Positions 4,811 to 5,213 of a stretch of 5,213 nucleotides of DNA are shown in pieces; position 1 is the first letter of the stretch; each line of letters begins with the position of its first letter. The notes below the pieces were generated by a model. The model was not told the origin of the DNA. It saw nothing but the letters and a program-made list of their open reading frames with translations, and did no database searches. Both the position numbers and the translations under genes were made by a program. The DNA lies in NCBI GenBank assembly GCA_902797005.1, contig CADBRE010000111.1:1-5213 (forward strand), read 5' to 3'. The DNA comes from an uncultured Erysipelotrichaceae bacterium (GTDB lineage Bacteria > Bacillota_I > Bacilli_A > RF39 > UBA660).

Positions 4811-5145
4811 TCATAGAAGAAGAGCTAGATAACTTTAAAGTAAGATACAGTTTTGCTAGCGAAGCTATTACAAAAGGATATATTTTGGTAGAAGAAACTA
4901 TAGATGTAGTAAATATAATTGATGTGTTTACTAAAGAAGAGTATAGAAAAAAAGGCGTATCTAGTAGAATACTTAAATACATAATTAATAAATATAAAGG
5001 AAATAAAGCTAAGTTAATGCTAGAAGTTAGAAGTAAAAATATTCCTGCGATTAACTTATACAAGAAGTTTGATTTTAAAGAAATATATGTAAGAGAGAAT
5101 TATTATAAAGATGATGATGCTCTTATAATGGAGATGATGTTATGA
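4807..5145 (+). CDS. rimI: GNAT N-acetyltransferase, RimI-like (short form)
   Basis: 112 aa GCN5-related acetyltransferase. RimI uses acetyl-CoA to acetylate the N-terminal alanine of ribosomal protein S18 in E. coli, and homologues typically lie between tsaB and tsaD. The acetyl-CoA motif is RKKGVSS (47-53) within VFTKEEYRKKGVSSRIL. It is followed by LEVRSKNIPAINLYKKFDF (72-90) and RENYYKDDDALIMEM (96-110), the RimI hallmark with paired Tyr and the Asp-Ala before the last strand. RimI is usually about 140-150 aa; here the first roughly 30 residues (substrate-side helices) are missing. Extension upstream is impossible because an in-frame TGA lies at 4801-4803. The GTG start is supported by GAGGT (4796-4800) with 6-nt spacing and overlaps the tsaB stop as GTGA. 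Whether S18 is really the substrate cannot be told. Confidence 0.88.
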   Translation: MIIEEELDNFKVRYSFASEAITKGYILVEETIDVVNIIDVFTKEEYRKKGVSSRILKYIINKYKGNKAKLMLEVRSKNIPAINLYKKFDFKEIYVRENYYKDDDALIMEMML

Positions 5146-5213
5146 AAGATGTTTATATTTTAGCTATAGAGAGTTCTTGTGATGAGACTAGTGTTAGTAT
5201 TGTTAAGAATGGG
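5142..5213 (+). CDS. tsaD: tRNA t6A threonylcarbamoyltransferase TsaD, partial (5' end only)
   Basis: Only the first 24 codons are in the window. They read MKDVYILAIESSCDETSVSI and onward, and ILAIESSCDETS is the unmistakable N-terminal phosphate-binding strand of TsaD (Gcp/YgjD), the catalytic subunit that transfers the threonylcarbamoyl group from TC-AMP to A37 of tRNA. The ATG overlaps the rimI stop as ATGA. A GGAG ribosome-binding site (5130-5133) lies 8 nt upstream, inside the end of rimI. This gives translational coupling along tsaB-rimI-tsaD. The rest of the gene, including the metal-binding histidines, lies beyond the right edge. Confidence 0.95.
   Translation, partial: MKDVYILAIESSCDETSVSIVKNG

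Noticed and set aside
4801..4816. Mollicutes genetic code (TGA as Trp)
   Set aside because: TGA codons coincide exactly with overlapping starts of the next genes (tsaB/rimI, rimI/tsaD), and the conserved Trp codons seen are TGG.
4785..5063. Minus-strand frame opposite rimI
   Set aside because: Shadow of rimI, whose RimI motifs and overlaps with tsaB and tsaD are clear.

Overview
The window looks like chromosomal DNA from a very AT-rich Gram-positive (Bacillota-type) bacterium, possibly an uncultured Bacilli or Mollicutes-related lineage; the lineage is an inference. The reasons are the low GC content, Shine-Dalgarno (SD) sites of the GAGGTG/GGTGG type, an intact t6A tRNA-modification cluster in the usual Bacillota order, and short intergenic gaps. 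The standard genetic code fits: tryptophans are TGG, and TGA acts as a stop at the tsaB/rimI and rimI/tsaD overlaps.

Layout. The left two thirds (1-3582) are read on the minus strand. In transcription order they hold: a stand-alone Clp-D1-like AAA+ ATPase (3582-2626); a non-coding stretch of about 380 bp (2248-2625) with a terminator, a long near-perfect palindrome and a possible broken mini-gene; a KilA-N domain protein of phage or mobile-element type (2247-1387); and an ABC exporter pair, ATPase (1301-603) then permease (610 to beyond the left edge), whose genes overlap by 8 bp. The right third (3717-5213) is read on the plus strand. It carries tsaE, a rho-independent terminator, then a tightly overlapped tsaB-rimI-tsaD operon, with tsaD running off the right edge.

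How the genes work together. TsaE, TsaB and TsaD are three of the four bacterial proteins (with TsaC) that make N6-threonylcarbamoyladenosine at A37 of ANN-decoding tRNAs. RimI-type acetyltransferases are commonly encoded between tsaB and tsaD. Both TsaB (183 aa) and RimI (112 aa) are clearly shorter than their usual family lengths, so this operon looks compacted. The ABC pair probably exports an unknown substrate or confers resistance to a peptide. The KilA-N protein and the repeat-rich gap behind it look like accessory or mobile DNA placed next to housekeeping genes.

Most worth a second look: the single-ring Clp-like ATPase that lacks the normal pore-loop tyrosine; the apparent one-base frameshift in a mini-gene with an excellent ribosome-binding site; the palindrome and AAAATTG repeats, which may be an insertion-sequence end; and the repeated placement of putative -10 boxes only about 16-20 nt before start codons.
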